Shown here in pieces: positions 28,830 through 38,268 of a stretch of DNA of 64,000 bases (positions are counted from its first letter, which is position 1; every line of letters begins with the position of its first letter). This DNA is from Rhodanobacteraceae bacterium (GTDB lineage: Bacteria > Pseudomonadota > Gammaproteobacteria > Xanthomonadales > Ahniellaceae). The DNA lies in assembly GCA_016708465.1 (NCBI GenBank), contig JADJFT010000005.1, forward strand, positions 124,001 to 188,000, in the 5' to 3' direction. The notes under the pieces are model-generated. The model was given only the letters and a program-made list of their open reading frames with translations. It had not been told where the DNA came from and made no database searches. Both the position numbers and the translations under genes were made by a program.

Positions 28830-29789
28830 ATGATGACGGCAATACTCGCAACCACCACCGTGCTCGCTCTCGCGGCAGCGGTCTACTTTTTCCTGCGCGA
28901 ACGAAAGCTGCGCGGCAGTATGTCGAACAGCGAGGAAGAGGCGAAGAAGCGTGAGGCCTCACAAGCGCAAGTGATCCATACGACCAAGCTCGCCTCGCTC
29001 GGGCAGATGGTTGCCGGCGTTGCGCATGAGATCAACACGCCGCTCGGATTCGTCAAAAGCAATGTCGAAGTGGTCAGTGATCTACTCAGTGAATACGAAG
29101 CTGCAGTGACCAAGGTCATGACCGGCGTCGACTTAATGCTGACGCTCGACGCCTCGATGGTGGATCGCGCCAAGGCGGCCATCCAAAAGGCGCGCATCGA
29201 GTTGGCCAAGGCGACGACATTGAACGAGGCACGTGAGTTGCTTGAGGATTCGACCACCGGCTTGAAGCAGATGAGCGGCTTGGTATTGAACCTCAAGGGT
29301 TTTGCGCGTGTCGACCGCGATGGTATGGACACGATCGATCTTAATGACAGTGTGCGCAGTGCGCTGACCATCGCCGGACACCAGTTACGCGACCGCATCA
29401 CCGTTGTTGAAGAACTCGGCGACGTGCCAAAGGTGAAATGCATGCCCTCGCAGATCAACCAGGTATTCCTGAACATGATCACCAATGCGGCACAGGCGAT
29501 GGGCGACGAGGGTACGCTGACTATCCGGTCGGTCACCAAGTCGAGTTTTGTCGAGGTCAGCTTCGAAGACACCGGCGGCGGCATCCCCGACGAGGTGATG
29601 CCGAAGATTTTCGATCCTTTCTTCACCACCAAGCCGGTCGGCGAAGGCACCGGACTCGGACTGTCCATCGTGCACAAGATCATCCAAGGCCACGGCGGCG
29701 CAATCCGTGTGAAGTCGCAAGTCGGCAAGGGCACAACCTTCTTCGTCGAACTGCCGCTGGCGCAGAAGCCGGCCGCCAAGGCTGCATGA
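28830..29789 (+). CDS. Membrane-anchored sensor histidine kinase
   Basis: From the ATG at 28830 the protein has 319 residues. It has one N-terminal membrane helix (residues 3-22), a short coiled linker, the phosphorylated His66 in AGVAHEINTPLGF, and an HATPase_c domain with the N box (FLNMITNAAQAMGDEG), DTGGGIPDEV and GTGLGLSI. There is no periplasmic sensor domain and no PAS or HAMP domain, so the signal must come from the membrane or a partner. A two-receiver response regulator follows one base after the stop, and an epimerase gene overlaps that regulator. Confidence 0.92.
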   Translation: MMTAILATTTVLALAAAVYFFLRERKLRGSMSNSEEEAKKREASQAQVIHTTKLASLGQMVAGVAHEINTPLGFVKSNVEVVSDLLSEYEAAVTKVMTGVDLMLTLDASMVDRAKAAIQKARIELAKATTLNEARELLEDSTTGLKQMSGLVLNLKGFARVDRDGMDTIDLNDSVRSALTIAGHQLRDRITVVEELGDVPKVKCMPSQINQVFLNMITNAAQAMGDEGTLTIRSVTKSSFVEVSFEDTGGGIPDEVMPKIFDPFFTTKPVGEGTGLGLSIVHKIIQGHGGAIRVKSQVGKGTTFFVELPLAQKPAAKAA

Positions 29790-29790
29790 C

Positions 29791-30750
29791 ATGGACGACA
29801 TTTTCGTCGACAAACCGCTGCGCCTGCTCTGCATCGACGATGAGGCGCGCATTACCCGTGCGCTCAAGGCGTTGTTTCGCGACTGTCAGGTCGAACCGTG
29901 CAACGACCCGCGTCAAGCGGTCGCGATGGCCGCCAAGTTCGATCCAGACGTGGTGATTTGCGATCAGCGGATGCCGCAAATGCAAGGCGTCGATGTGCTG
30001 CGCGAAATGAAGACCTCGGCACCGCGGACGATGCGTATCCTGTTGACCGGCTATGCCGACCTCAAGGCTGTGCTCGGCTCAGTCAACGAGGGTGAAGTAT
30101 TTCGTTACGTCAACAAGCCGTGGGACAACGCCGATCTGCGTATCTTGGTGTTCGACGCGGCGCGTATCGCGCGCGTCGCGCCGGTGATCACGGCTGACGC
30201 AATTAGCGAGCAAGATGCAGCAGAGGCGCGCGGACAAGTCGGTGTGCTCGTGCTTGAGGACGATCCGCTCACCCAACAGCGCCTACGCGAGATTTTGCAA
30301 TCGCATTACCAAGTACGTTTTGCGAATAATGCCGAGCGTGCACTGCAGATCCTCGAGCAGCACGAAACCGGTGTGGTGATCTCGGAAACCGAAACCAGTG
30401 CCGGCGATCTGACCGGGCTGCTCAAGGCGTTGAAGGTGCATCATCCGCATATCGCCACCGTGGTCATCACCGAGCGTGCCAATGCGCAACTGGCGATGGA
30501 ATTGATCAACGAGGGGCAGGTCTACCGCATGCTGATCAAGCCGGTGCGTATGGGTTCGTGCCGGTTGAGCGTCGATGCCGCGATTAGCCGGTATTGGAAG
30601 CTCAAGCGCAATCCGCGTGCGATCCAACGTTTTTCGCTGAGTGCCGCTGCGGCGGTGCCGCAGAGTGGGCCACAGGTCCAGGATTCGCTGATGGCACGTA
30701 TTCGTAATTTGCCTTCGCGCATCGTTCAGCTCGTGCGCTTCAACAGTTAA
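29791..30750 (+). CDS. Response regulator with two receiver domains, the second degenerate
   Basis: A 319-residue protein. The first receiver (residues 10-125) has the full acidic pocket (D16, D17), phosphoacceptor D58 in VICDQRMP, and K109. The second (about residues 150-265) keeps the acidic pair D157/D158 and the Lys of IKPV (K250), but the phosphoacceptor position is Glu199 (VVISETE) instead of Asp. No DNA-binding or enzyme domain follows; the last 50 residues are basic with low complexity. It is encoded right after its probable kinase and likely acts by protein contact. Confidence 0.9.
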   Translation: MDDIFVDKPLRLLCIDDEARITRALKALFRDCQVEPCNDPRQAVAMAAKFDPDVVICDQRMPQMQGVDVLREMKTSAPRTMRILLTGYADLKAVLGSVNEGEVFRYVNKPWDNADLRILVFDAARIARVAPVITADAISEQDAAEARGQVGVLVLEDDPLTQQRLREILQSHYQVRFANNAERALQILEQHETGVVISETETSAGDLTGLLKALKVHHPHIATVVITERANAQLAMELINEGQVYRMLIKPVRMGSCRLSVDAAISRYWKLKRNPRAIQRFSLSAAAAVPQSGPQVQDSLMARIRNLPSRIVQLVRFNS

Positions 30751-31610
30751 TGCAAACAGCGTCGACGCCGCTGCTGCTCGGTGCGAGCGGGCAGGTCGGC
30801 TATTTCCTGCTGCAACGGTTGCGCGGAGACGTCGTTGCCTGCGCGCGATCGACTCCGACATGGTCTTCACCGCAACGCGCAAGCTGGCGATTGATCGACC
30901 TGTGGGAGAGCGAAGACGCGCCGGACCACACACAGTTGCTCAGCGCTGGGCCGCTCGATGCATGCGTGGCCTGGCTGCGGCGTGTGGGTCCGGGTGCCTT
31001 GCAGCGCATCGTTGCATTAAGTTCGATGAGCGCGTTGCACAAACAACATTCACCATCCTCCAGCGAGCGTGACCTCGCGGCACGACTGCGCGATAGCGAA
31101 GGTGATTTGCTCGCGTTTGCGCAACAGCACGAGATCGCCTGCACGATCCTGCGCCCGACCCTGATTTGGGGTACCGGCCTCGATCACAGCCTGACCCCCT
31201 ATGCACGCACTGCAGCGCAGCGCGGCATGGCGATCGTGCCGTCGGGTGCGTCGGGCTTGCGTCAGCCGGTGCACGCCGACGATCTCGCGGCGCTATGCCT
31301 CGCGCTACTCCCGCGTACTGACGTGACTGGTGCGGTGCTCGCAGCGGGCGGTGGAGAATGTCTGCCGCTTGCGGAAGTACTGACGCGGGTAGCGCGCAGT
31401 TCTGGCGCGCGCGTCGTTCGCTTGCCAGTGCCGCGCAGCGTGTTGTCGGTGTCGGGACGGCTCGGTGCACAAATAGGCATCGCTGCGGCCGCAGCCTTGA
31501 GCCGCGCCGTCATCGACCAATGCGCTGGGGACGACGATGTTTGGCGCGTTTGTGGTGTCGCCCCACGCGGATTTGTCCCGCTGCGTGGCGACTGGATCGC
31601 ACCAATTTAG
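30750..31610 (+). CDS. NAD-dependent epimerase/dehydratase family protein
   Basis: A 286-residue protein with a Rossmann nucleotide-binding motif GASGQVG at residues 13-19. The usual YxxxK catalytic pair is not evident, so it may belong to the atypical SDR (complex I subunit/NmrA-like) group that binds NAD(P) without classic catalysis. Its ATG overlaps the response regulator stop by one base (TAATG), so it is coupled to the two-component pair. Its stop overlaps that of the convergent glycosyltransferase by 4 bases. The substrate is unknown. Confidence 0.8.
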   Translation: MQTASTPLLLGASGQVGYFLLQRLRGDVVACARSTPTWSSPQRASWRLIDLWESEDAPDHTQLLSAGPLDACVAWLRRVGPGALQRIVALSSMSALHKQHSPSSSERDLAARLRDSEGDLLAFAQQHEIACTILRPTLIWGTGLDHSLTPYARTAAQRGMAIVPSGASGLRQPVHADDLAALCLALLPRTDVTGAVLAAGGGECLPLAEVLTRVARSSGARVVRLPVPRSVLSVSGRLGAQIGIAAAAALSRAVIDQCAGDDDVWRVCGVAPRGFVPLRGDWIAPI

Positions 31611-32590
31611 ACGTGTTTCGGTAGCGGTGGCGCCATGTTTGTCGATTCACTGATCAGGTACAGCGGCCGCCGTTTGCTCTCTTCGTACATGCGGCCGAGG
31701 TATTCGCCGATGATGCCGAGCGCCACCAACTGCGTGCCGCCGAGAAGTAACATCACCGACATCAGACTGGGATAGCCACGCACCGGCTCGCCGTAGATCA
31801 AGGTTTTAGCGATGATCACTGTGCCGTAAATGAACGCGACCAGTGCTGTCATCAAGCCGATCCAGGTTGCGATACGCAACGGTACCGTCGAAAACGAGGT
31901 GATCCCCTCGAGCGCGAAGTTCCACAATTTCCAGAAATTGAACTTGCTCGCGCCTGCTGCCCGTGGCTCACGGTGATAGCGCACCGCTACTTGCTTGAAT
32001 CCGACCCAACCGAACAGACCCTTCATGAAGCGATGGCGTTCGCGCAACTGTCGCAGGGCATCGACGGCACGTCGCGATAGCAGCCGGAAGTCGCCGGTAT
32101 CGCGCGGGATCGGAGTGTCGCTCATGCGGTCGATCAGGCGATAGAACGTGGCCGCAGTGATCCGCTTCAGCCAAGACTCACCGGCACGCGATATGCGCAC
32201 ACCATAGGCGACATCGGCGCCTAGTTCGAACTGCGACCAGAACTCGCGGATGACTTCCGGTGGGTCCTGCAGGTCGGCATCGATTATCACCACCGCATCG
32301 GCATCGGCATGGTCGAGCCCGGCGGTCATCGCTGCTTCCTTACCGAAGTTGCGCGCCAGACGCAACACGCCCACGCGCGCATCATTGTTTGCGATGCGGG
32401 CCAGTTCCTGCGGTGTCGCATCGGTGCTCCCATCGTCGACAAAAAGCACGCGCACATCAGCCGCGATCGTCGCCAATGCGGCATCGAGACGTGGCATCAG
32501 CAGTGACAGAACAGCGGATTCGTTGAACACCGGGACGATGACGCAAAGGCGGTGAGATACAGTGCGCGATGGTGCGGACTCGATGCTCAA
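31607..32590 (-). CDS. Family 2 glycosyltransferase, polyprenyl-phosphate sugar transferase type
   Basis: A 327-residue protein. The GT-A domain begins VIVPVFNESAVL; FVDDGSTDATP and ADAVVIIDADLQDPPEVI hold the nucleotide-sugar and metal-binding acids. Two C-terminal membrane helices (about residues 230-255 and 268-292) match the DPM1/GtrB/ArnC type, which transfers a sugar to undecaprenyl phosphate at the inner membrane. The donor sugar is unknown. A likely role is in surface glycan or lipid A modification. Confidence 0.9.
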   Translation of the reverse strand: MSIESAPSRTVSHRLCVIVPVFNESAVLSLLMPRLDAALATIAADVRVLFVDDGSTDATPQELARIANNDARVGVLRLARNFGKEAAMTAGLDHADADAVVIIDADLQDPPEVIREFWSQFELGADVAYGVRISRAGESWLKRITAATFYRLIDRMSDTPIPRDTGDFRLLSRRAVDALRQLRERHRFMKGLFGWVGFKQVAVRYHREPRAAGASKFNFWKLWNFALEGITSFSTVPLRIATWIGLMTALVAFIYGTVIIAKTLIYGEPVRGYPSLMSVMLLLGGTQLVALGIIGEYLGRMYEESKRRPLYLISESTNMAPPLPKHV

Positions 32591-32719
32591 ATCGTATTCC
32601 TTGTGTGCTGCAACGCAGCAAAAGATTGTGAGAATTGCGTTGCAATCGGTTGAAGCATCTACCTATGATACCTACGCGCGTTTGAAGCGCTCCCGATGAC
32701 CCTGACGAAGGAAGCAAGC

Positions 32720-34912
32720 ATGCAGGCCCGACTCATTTTGGCGACTGCCTTGTCGTCCGCGCTACTCGCGGCGTGCAGTAGCAGCAGCAACAGCCCGCGC
32801 GCGGTGGATGCACCCGTGTCTCGCAACGACGATGGTTCGCTCGTAACCGGTGTGATCACAGCGGTATTCAACCCGACCACGGGTGCCGTGCCGTTCCCGA
32901 CCGATCTGGCGTTTTCGGGCACTACCGACTTGACGCTTAATGCGTCGCTGCCGGTACCGTCTGATCCCAACAATGCGGCCAATGGGCCGGTACGTACTAT
33001 CAATGCACTCGATGGCTGGTCTACGGTCGCGCCCTGGCGCTTCAATCTGTCGGTGGCGCCACGTGCAAACACGTTGGTGGCCGGGCAGTCGATCCGCATC
33101 TTCAAGGTTTCGATCAATCCGAGCACGCGCCAAGTACTCAGTGTCCAGCGTGAACTGGCTGCCAGCGAATTCGCCGTAGTGCAGGCGCCTTCGGATGCCA
33201 CCGGCAAGACGATTGCGATCGTTCCGACCAAGGCGCTTGAGCAACTCAGCTCATACATGGCCGTGGTCACCGACGACGTCAAGGATGTCAACGGCAACGA
33301 TGCAACACCTGACCAGACCTACTTTCTGACCCAGCGCACCAGTCCGCTGATCACACCGGTCAGTCAGACCGGTCGACCGACCTGCCCGACAGTTGCGCAA
33401 TCGACCGACCCGTTGCTACCGGTTGCGAGCGCGTGCTCGCTGGAACCGTTGCGTTTGATCACTAACTCGCATGAAGCGGCTGCGGTCTCGCAGGGCATCC
33501 CGCGCAGCGAAATCGTGGTCACTTGGACGGCAACGACGCAAAGCATCACGCCGGTGCTGAGCGCAGTACGTTCGATCACCACTGCGAGTGCGGCCACGCT
33601 GGTGCCGAGCGGTTTGACGATTGCAGCCGCTGGTCTGCCGCCGATCGCCGACATCATCATTGGCGTCATGCCGGTGGCCTACTACCTGGATGCCCCGACC
33701 GCGCAGAACCCGACCGGTCCGCTGACCGGCAACTGGAAGGCTGCGGCGGGTGGCTATACCGCACCGTTCAACACCCTCGGACTCGACCCGACATCGACGA
33801 ACTTGACCTATGCGAATCCGATTCCGGTCGCGAAGTCGACGCAGGTGATTCCGGTGCTCGCGACGGTGCCGAATGCAGCATCCGGGCGAACCAAGCCCGC
33901 TGCAGGTTGGCCGGTAGTGATCTTCCAGCACGGCATCACCCGTAACCGCGCCGATGCACTGGCGATCTCGGCAACGATGGCGTCCCAAGGCTATGCGGTG
34001 GTCGCGATCGATCAGCCGCTGCACGGCATCCGTTCGATCGATCCGGGCATCAACGGCTTCTATATCGAGAACACGCCGTTTGGTGCGATCGCGAATGAGC
34101 GTACCTTCGACCTCGACTTCAGCAACAACACGACCGGTGCTTCTGGCCCGGACGGCATCGTCGATGGTTCGGGAACCTACACGATCAACCTGTCCAGCCT
34201 GCTCACGTCACGTGACAACCTGCGCCAAGCGGTCGCTGACTTGTTCACCCTGGCGAAGACTATTCCGACGATGTCAGTCGACGGCGATGCGACACCGGAT
34301 TTCGACGGTTCACGCGTCTTCTTCGTCGGTCAGTCGCTCGGGTCGATCGTCGGCCTGAACTTCGTCACCCTGGAACCGACGGTGTCGACTGCGGTGCTCT
34401 CGGTGCCGGGTGGCGGCATCGCTCAGATGTTGAATGGTTCCGCGACCTTCGGTCCACGCATTCGCGCTGGACTAGCGGCGTCGGGCATCACCGCAGGCAC
34501 GCCGAGCTTCGACCAGTTCCTCGGTGCAGCACAGCAGGCTGTCGATTCGGCTGATCCGATGAACTTCGCCACCGCATCGATTGCGTCAGGGGACAAGATC
34601 CTTCTGCACGAAGTCGTTGGTGGCGGTGCGGTTCTGTCGGACCAGGTGATCCCGAACTCGGTCGCCGGTGCGCCGTTGTCCGGCACCGAACCGCTGATTC
34701 GTGCGCTCAACTTGAGCACGCTGACGGCTAGTTCGCAGGCGGCCGCTATTCGCGGTGCCGTGCGATTTACCGCCGGTGACCACGGCTCGTTGCTCAGCCC
34801 GGCTGCATCGGCGAGTGCGACGGTCGAGATGCAGACCCAGATGGCGAGCATGATCGTGAGCAACGGCCAAGCCGTGCAGATCACGGACACGTCCGTGATC
34901 CGTACCCAGTAA
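32720..34912 (+). CDS. Surface lipoprotein lipase, VolA/Pla-1/cef-like
   Basis: The ATG at 32720, with GGAAG before it, gives 730 residues; an upstream ATG adds 8 codons. The N-terminus is a lipoprotein signal with lipobox LLAAC, followed by SSSSNS, a linker typical of exported surface lipoproteins. The alpha/beta hydrolase core has VIFQHGITRNRADAL (oxyanion region) and the nucleophile elbow FVGQSLGSIVGL (GxSxG). These match the virulence-factor lipase family of VolA, a surface lysophospholipase. It heads the lipid cluster and is followed by the DUF1302 gene after 27 bases. Confidence 0.85.
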   Translation: MQARLILATALSSALLAACSSSSNSPRAVDAPVSRNDDGSLVTGVITAVFNPTTGAVPFPTDLAFSGTTDLTLNASLPVPSDPNNAANGPVRTINALDGWSTVAPWRFNLSVAPRANTLVAGQSIRIFKVSINPSTRQVLSVQRELAASEFAVVQAPSDATGKTIAIVPTKALEQLSSYMAVVTDDVKDVNGNDATPDQTYFLTQRTSPLITPVSQTGRPTCPTVAQSTDPLLPVASACSLEPLRLITNSHEAAAVSQGIPRSEIVVTWTATTQSITPVLSAVRSITTASAATLVPSGLTIAAAGLPPIADIIIGVMPVAYYLDAPTAQNPTGPLTGNWKAAAGGYTAPFNTLGLDPTSTNLTYANPIPVAKSTQVIPVLATVPNAASGRTKPAAGWPVVIFQHGITRNRADALAISATMASQGYAVVAIDQPLHGIRSIDPGINGFYIENTPFGAIANERTFDLDFSNNTTGASGPDGIVDGSGTYTINLSSLLTSRDNLRQAVADLFTLAKTIPTMSVDGDATPDFDGSRVFFVGQSLGSIVGLNFVTLEPTVSTAVLSVPGGGIAQMLNGSATFGPRIRAGLAASGITAGTPSFDQFLGAAQQAVDSADPMNFATASIASGDKILLHEVVGGGAVLSDQVIPNSVAGAPLSGTEPLIRALNLSTLTASSQAAAIRGAVRFTAGDHGSLLSPAASASATVEMQTQMASMIVSNGQAVQITDTSVIRTQ

Positions 34913-34939
34913 GACGACGCAGAAGCGGAGCGAACTTCC

Positions 34940-36796
34940 ATGACCTACCTCAATGCCAAGCACGCGCGCCGTCGCACGCTGGGAACCGCGATCTCACTGG
35001 CGCTCGCCAGTGCGTTCGTGGCCCCGGCCCACGCTATCGAATTCAGCAGTGGCGACTGGAACGGCACAATCGATACCACGCTCTCCTACGGCGCATCGAT
35101 GCGTCTGCAGGCGCGCGATCCGGAGTTGATCGGGCTCGCCAATATCAACCCGCTGGTGGCGGCTACACCGCTAACCGACCAGATCAATGCACCCGGTCGT
35201 TTCTCGGTGAACGGCGACGACGGCAACCTCAATTACGACGATGGCGATCTGTTCTCGAACGCGTTCAAGATGACCAGTGAGTTCAGTCTGAACTACAAGG
35301 AAAACTGGGGTGCATTTGCGCGCGCCAGTTATTTCTACGACTGGGAAAATGCCGATCGTTCCAGCCTCACCGAAGTCGCCAAGGAAAAGGTTGGCACACG
35401 CCTGACCTTGCTTGACGCCTTCGTTTTCCACAGCATGGACATTAGCGGTCATGAGGCATCAATTCGCCTCGGTCGCCAAGCCGTGAGTTGGGGTGAGAGC
35501 ACGTTCATCCAGAACGGCATCAATATCGTGAACCCGATCGACGTCTCCAAGCTACGTGTGGCCGGTGCCGAGTTGAAGGAAGCATTCCTGCCGGTCGACA
35601 TGATCCAAGGTTCGTTTGCGTTCAACGAGAATCTGTCGATCGAAGCGCTGTATCTGCTTGAGTTCGAGCAGACTGAGCCGGATCCTGCGGGCACCTACTT
35701 CAGCACCAACGACTTCGGCACACTCGGTGCGGACTTCGTGATGCTCGGCTTCGGCCGTGCTGACGAGCCGTCAAACTTCGCAAATTGCGGCAATGTATTG
35801 GCCTATTCCAGCAACCAGTTGGAACGCGCTTCATGCATTCAGGCGATTCCGCGCCTGCAGGACGATTACGCGAGCGACGACGGTCAGTATGGTTTGGCGT
35901 TGCGTTATTTCTCGCCAGCCTTGAACGATACTGAGTTCGGCTTCTTCTTCATGAATTATCACAGCCGTTTGCCGCTGTTGTCCGGTTACGCAGTGACCAG
36001 CACTTCGCCAAACTCTGGCCGCTACATCGTCGAGTACCCCGAAGACATTCACATGTACGGCATGAGCTTCAATACGACGCTCGGCGACACCGGCATCGCG
36101 TTGCAGGGTGAGTTGTCCTATCGCGACAACACACCACTTCAATTCGATGACGTCGAGTTGCTGTTCTCGGCACTGAGTCCCCTGAATCAGTTCATTCCGG
36201 CGCCAGGCAACCGCTTCATCAGCCAGCTCGGTGAATACGGTCCGGGCGACTATGTGCGTGGCTGGGAACGTCATGAAGTGAGCCAGTTGCAGTTCACGAT
36301 GACCAAGGCGTTCGGCCCCGGTAACTGGCTGGGCGCACAGCAGATCGCGACGGTCGCTGAATTCGGCGGTACCGAAGTGTGGGATCTGCCGTCGCCGGAC
36401 TTGTTGCGCTATCAGGGTGACGGCACCGATACCGGTTGTGGTGGCGATCTGCTGCACGGCGGCGCGCTGGTCAATCCAGTCTCGCAGTGTGATGGCTTCC
36501 CGACGCGCTTCTCGTGGGGTTATCGCCTCGCGGCCCGTGCTGATTACAACAACGTGTTTGGCTCGCCGTTCAACATGTCGCCGCGCGTCGCATTCAACCA
36601 CGACGTCAACGGCATCACTCCTGGGCCAGGCGGCAATTTCTTGGAAGGCCGCAAGTCGCTCACCGTGGGCGTCGAAGCGACCTATCTGAATCAATGGGCA
36701 GCAGACTTCAGCTACACCGAGTTCCGCGGCGCCGGTCATCTGAACCTGATTCACGACCGTGACTTTGTTTCGTTCACGGTCAAGTATTCGTTCTGA
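34940..36796 (+). CDS. DUF1302 family envelope protein
   Basis: A 618-residue exported protein with a signal peptide ending APAHA near residue 32. The body is rich in alternating polar/aromatic strands (IRLGRQAVSWGESTFIQNGI is a family segment), and the protein ends in a Phe (VKYSF), as outer-membrane beta-barrels do. DUF1302 proteins are therefore thought to be outer-membrane channels, often encoded with DUF1329 and MMPL genes, as here. The ligand is not known, but a hydrophobic compound is likely given the neighbours. Confidence 0.88.
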   Translation: MTYLNAKHARRRTLGTAISLALASAFVAPAHAIEFSSGDWNGTIDTTLSYGASMRLQARDPELIGLANINPLVAATPLTDQINAPGRFSVNGDDGNLNYDDGDLFSNAFKMTSEFSLNYKENWGAFARASYFYDWENADRSSLTEVAKEKVGTRLTLLDAFVFHSMDISGHEASIRLGRQAVSWGESTFIQNGINIVNPIDVSKLRVAGAELKEAFLPVDMIQGSFAFNENLSIEALYLLEFEQTEPDPAGTYFSTNDFGTLGADFVMLGFGRADEPSNFANCGNVLAYSSNQLERASCIQAIPRLQDDYASDDGQYGLALRYFSPALNDTEFGFFFMNYHSRLPLLSGYAVTSTSPNSGRYIVEYPEDIHMYGMSFNTTLGDTGIALQGELSYRDNTPLQFDDVELLFSALSPLNQFIPAPGNRFISQLGEYGPGDYVRGWERHEVSQLQFTMTKAFGPGNWLGAQQIATVAEFGGTEVWDLPSPDLLRYQGDGTDTGCGGDLLHGGALVNPVSQCDGFPTRFSWGYRLAARADYNNVFGSPFNMSPRVAFNHDVNGITPGPGGNFLEGRKSLTVGVEATYLNQWAADFSYTEFRGAGHLNLIHDRDFVSFTVKYSF

Positions 36797-36809
36797 CGGA
36801 GGGAGATCC

Positions 36810-38171
36810 ATGCGACAGATCCGAAACGGTATCTTGGCGGCGGCTACAGCCCTCGCCATGGCCAGCGCAGCACAGGCAGGTGTCACCGCCGATCAGGCGG
36901 CTCGCCTCGGCAAGGACTTGACGCCCGTCGGTGCAGAAACCGCAGGCAACAAAGACAACACCATCCCGGCTTGGACCGGGGGTATCACGCGCCCACCGGC
37001 GGGTTATCGTGCCGGTATGTTCCATCCTGATCCGTTCGCGGCGGACAAGCCGCTGTTTGCGATCACGCCGCAAAATGCCAAGGACTACTCGACCAAGCTC
37101 ACGCCGGGTCAGTTGGCGATGTTCGCGAAATACAAGACGTTCAAGATGAATATCTATCCAACGCGTCGCTCGGCGTCGTTCCCGCAGGAGGTGTACAACG
37201 CCACCCTCGCGAACGCGACCTCGGCCAAGTTGGTTGGAAACGGCGAAGGTGTGCAGGGCGCGTCGCTCGGCTTCCCCTTCCCGATTCCGCAGAACGGCTT
37301 CGAGCCGATGTGGAACCACAAGCTGAAGTACAAGAGCACTGGCGGCAAGCGTTACGCCAATCAGGTTGCTCCGACTGCGACCGGCGCGTATACGCCGATT
37401 CGTATTGAGGAAGAGTTCCTCGGTCTGTACTACCGCAAGGGTGCAACCACCGAGAACATCAACAACATTCTCCTGTACTTTTTCCAGGAAGTGGTCTCGC
37501 CGGCACGTCTCGCGGGCAACGTGTTGCTCGTGCATGAAACGCTGAACTCCAGCGCGCAGCCGCGTCAGGCGTGGATCTACAACCCGGGACAGCGTCGTGT
37601 GCGACGCGCTCCGAATGTGGCCTACGACAATCCGGGTACCGCGACAGACGGCCTGCGTACCAATGACATGACCGACATGTTCAATGGTGCGATGGACCGC
37701 TTCGACTGGAAGTTGGTCGGCAAGAAGGAAATGTTGGTCCCATACAACTCCTACAAGGCACACAGCAACACCGTGAAGCTGAAGGATCTGGTGCGCCCCG
37801 GCCATTTGAATCCTGATCTGCTCCGCTACGAACTGCATCGCGTGTGGGTGGTCGATGCGACGCTGAAGAAGGGCATGCGCCATATCAACAGCCGCCGTAC
37901 CTACTATCTCGACGAGGACAGCTATCAGATCGTCGCGATCGATCATTACGATGGCCGCGGTGGCCTGTGGCGTTACTCGGAAGCGCCATCGATCAACTAT
38001 TACGAAGTGCCGACTTACTGGGCAACGATCGAGACGCACCACGACTTGCAGTCGGGACGCTATATCTCGGGCCTGCTCGACAACGAAGAAAAGACCACGA
38101 TCGACTTCGGCTTCCGCACTGCGCCGGAAAATTTCTCGCCGCAGTCGTTGCGTCAGCGCGGCATTCGCTGA
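36810..38171 (+). CDS. DUF1329 family periplasmic protein
   Basis: The ATG at 36810, preceded by GGAGGGAG, gives 453 residues; the open frame upstream overlaps the DUF1302 gene. Residues 1-22 are a signal peptide ending AQA. The family is related in fold to the LolA/LolB lipid-carrier beta-sheets, so a periplasmic lipid shuttle is a reasonable inference. Segments such as YYLDEDSYQIVAIDHYDGRG are typical. A good terminator follows, which would lower expression of the downstream propeller and transporter genes relative to this one. Confidence 0.88.
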   Translation: MRQIRNGILAAATALAMASAAQAGVTADQAARLGKDLTPVGAETAGNKDNTIPAWTGGITRPPAGYRAGMFHPDPFAADKPLFAITPQNAKDYSTKLTPGQLAMFAKYKTFKMNIYPTRRSASFPQEVYNATLANATSAKLVGNGEGVQGASLGFPFPIPQNGFEPMWNHKLKYKSTGGKRYANQVAPTATGAYTPIRIEEEFLGLYYRKGATTENINNILLYFFQEVVSPARLAGNVLLVHETLNSSAQPRQAWIYNPGQRRVRRAPNVAYDNPGTATDGLRTNDMTDMFNGAMDRFDWKLVGKKEMLVPYNSYKAHSNTVKLKDLVRPGHLNPDLLRYELHRVWVVDATLKKGMRHINSRRTYYLDEDSYQIVAIDHYDGRGGLWRYSEAPSINYYEVPTYWATIETHHDLQSGRYISGLLDNEEKTTIDFGFRTAPENFSPQSLRQRGIR

Positions 38172-38194
38172 AGGGGTCGCACGTTACTCGCTCG

Positions 38195-38236
38195 GGCCGG
38201 CCGTTCCGATCATCGGGGCGGTCGGCCTTTTGTTTT
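38195..38236 (+). terminator. Rho-independent terminator inside the lipid cluster
   Basis: GGCCGGCCG (38195-38203) pairs with CGGTCGGCC (38219-38227) with one G-T wobble, around a 15-base loop, and TTTTGTTTT follows. It lies 24 bases after the DUF1329 stop and 33 bases before the next start codon. Confidence 0.8.
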
Positions 38237-38268
38237 ATGGGGCTGGACAGGTAGTCAAGGGTTCATCG

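Noticed and set aside
36780..38042. Long open frame of 420 codons on the minus strand
   Set aside because: It is antisense to the DUF1302 and DUF1329 genes, is Arg/His-rich as antisense frames in high-G+C DNA are, and shows no family segment.
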